Shown in pieces: positions 20,261 through 21,392 of a DNA stretch of 21,392 bases (position 1 is the first letter of the stretch; each line of letters starts with the position of its first letter). The stretch spans positions 1 to 21,392 of the forward strand of contig CAAENB010000148.1 of NCBI GenBank assembly GCA_900757235.1, given 5' to 3'. Source of the stretch: an uncultured Collinsella sp. Its GTDB lineage: Bacteria; Actinomycetota; Coriobacteriia; Coriobacteriales; Coriobacteriaceae. The translations under genes and the position numbers were made by a program. The notes beneath the pieces were generated by a model, which saw nothing but the letters and a program-made list of their open reading frames with translations, made no database searches and was not told the origin of the DNA.

Positions 20261-21392
20261 CTACTCGCTGTAGCGGGTGGCGATGGCAGCTTGCACCATG
20301 CCAGCGCTCATGAGGTACGTCACCAGGGAGTAGCCACCGTAGGCTGCCAGGAAAATCGCACAGGTGAGGCCCACCGTGCCGCCGATGCTCATGTTGCCAA
20401 ACGTGCTCACCAGCTCGATGATCACCTTGAGCGCCACAAAGGAGTGCGCCAGACCCACTGCCAGCGGGAACAGGAAGAACACCGCTTGCTGTGCCATCAC
20501 CGAATGGCGAATCTGGCGGTCGTCACAGCCGATCTGCGCCAGCACGCGATAGCTGCGGCTGCCATCTGCCACGTTGGAGAGCTGCTGGATCGACAGAATT
20601 GCCGCGCATGCAACGACCAGTACAAAGCCGATGTAGATAGCCAGATAGCTAATCATGCCGTTCATCTGCGCTGCCTGCGTATATAGCTCGGAGCGTGTCA
20701 TGAAGACTCCCCACGAACCCGGCTCCTTGCCGTCAACGAGCAGATTGTCGAGCATAGTGTATTTAATGAGCTCATCGGCCTCGGCAACATCCATCCCTCG
20801 CTTGTAGTTAACGAGCAGGTTGCTGGCATACGGCTGCAGATTAAGCTGGGACAGCAGCTCATCGGCAACGACCACGGTACCGGGATTGCTACCGAGCCCC
20901 GAGTTGGCGATGGCCGCCGTGTCCTTGTCCGACTTATCGGTTGCGGGCTTGAGCTCATGCCCACCCAAGGTGAGGGTATGGCCGCCGGCCATATATTTGG
21001 TGTACAGGTCGCCCAGCTCACCGCCCATATCACACGTAAGCACGTACTGGTCGCGGCCAATGCTCACCGGCTCCTCGCCCATCATCTGGCGCAGCTTGTT
21101 GTACTGGCTCGCCGGCGTCACAAACAGACCCATATCATCGGCATTGCTACCCTCGAGCACCTTGGGGAGCTTTTCGCCCATGGCCTTGCACATCTCGCCT
21201 GCAGCTACCGAAGGACCCGAGCCGCCAAGCGGGTAACTCAGATACGAATCGATCTGCACATGCTCACCGGCAACATCGGCGATATTGACCTTTTTGCCGG
21301 TCTCGTCGTTGTTGTCCGCCGACTTGCGCTCGCCATGCCATGCAGCGTACAAATCGACCGTTGCATCGGCCAGCACCATGCGATCGGCCTCA
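20261..21392 (-). CDS. FtsX-like ABC transporter permease, 5' end outside the window
   Basis: The C-terminal 376 or so residues of a permease of the MacB/FtsX type; the frame stays open through the window edge at 21392, so the true start is beyond it. Visible are a long extracytoplasmic domain (about the first 240 residues, no cysteine cluster), then a membrane helix (YLAIYIGFVLVVACAAILSI) followed by the family signature QQLSNVADGSRSYRVLAQIG, the coupling helix GCDDRQIRHSVMAQQAVFF, and two more membrane segments to the C-terminus ATRYSE. The form resembles BceB-type permeases linked to peptide-antibiotic sensing or export, but the rest of the gene and the partner ATPase are not in view. It appears unrelated to the agmatine genes. 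Confidence 0.85.
   Translation of the reverse strand, partial: EADRMVLADATVDLYAAWHGERKSADNNDETGKKVNIADVAGEHVQIDSYLSYPLGGSGPSVAAGEMCKAMGEKLPKVLEGSNADDMGLFVTPASQYNKLRQMMGEEPVSIGRDQYVLTCDMGGELGDLYTKYMAGGHTLTLGGHELKPATDKSDKDTAAIANSGLGSNPGTVVVADELLSQLNLQPYASNLLVNYKRGMDVAEADELIKYTMLDNLLVDGKEPGSWGVFMTRSELYTQAAQMNGMISYLAIYIGFVLVVACAAILSIQQLSNVADGSRSYRVLAQIGCDDRQIRHSVMAQQAVFFLFPLAVGLAHSFVALKVIIELVSTFGNMSIGGTVGLTCAIFLAAYGGYSLVTYLMSAGMVQAAIATRYSE

Overview
The window looks like a chromosomal segment of a gut Coriobacteriia species, most likely Collinsella or a close relative. The reasons are a GC-rich genome with strongly GC-ending codons in the metabolic genes, several LuxR-type regulators with multi-pass membrane N-termini (a hallmark of this class), a Tat-exported lipoprotein, and many palindromic intergenic elements. 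The genus is inferred from style; there is no rRNA or marker gene to prove it.

Layout, left to right. (1) 1-3198: a minus-strand pair, a membrane LuxR regulator (R1) followed by a Tat-exported lipoprotein amidohydrolase of the YtcJ type, ending at a terminator near 178-213. (2) 3199-5157: a GNAT acetyltransferase (+), then a decayed zone with the frameshifted C-terminal half of a Ser/Thr-kinase-like protein and the tail of a second, unrecognised gene. (3) 5158-7255: agmatine deiminase copy 1 (-) divergent from a soluble LuxR regulator (+). (4) 7256-12024: an AT-rich repeat-bearing gap, then minus-strand genes in the order membrane LuxR regulator R2, cytoplasmic YtcJ-type amidohydrolase, MATE exporter. 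(5) 12114-12305: a 63-residue small protein (+) with its own RBS and terminator. (6) 12341-18639: a minus-strand agmatine deiminase cluster, in transcription order putrescine carbamoyltransferase aguB, antiporter aguD, agmatine deiminase copy 2 and a second aguD-like antiporter. Long, highly structured intergenic segments lie between the last three genes. (7) 18968-19933: membrane LuxR regulator R3 (+), divergent from aguB in the position of AguR. (8) 20261-21392: the C-terminal part of an FtsX-like ABC permease (-), cut by the window edge.

How it works together. The core is the agmatine deiminase route: AguD imports agmatine and exports putrescine, AguA makes N-carbamoylputrescine, and AguB phosphorolyses it to putrescine and carbamoyl phosphate. 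A carbamate kinase (AguC), which would recover ATP, is not in the window; a second antiporter occupies the position after AguA. Three homologous membrane one-component sensors (R1, R2, R3) each sit beside a different small-molecule catabolic module, and a fourth, soluble LuxR protein is paired with the other agmatine deiminase. The segment therefore reads as a set of sensor-plus-amine/amide-catabolism modules, with R3-agu as the one whose ligand can be guessed (agmatine).

The most unusual non-coding features are two tandem ~104-nt hairpins downstream of aguA copy 2, whose stems differ by compensating changes around a conserved internal loop, and a terminator-like hairpin just before the second antiporter that could be an attenuator.
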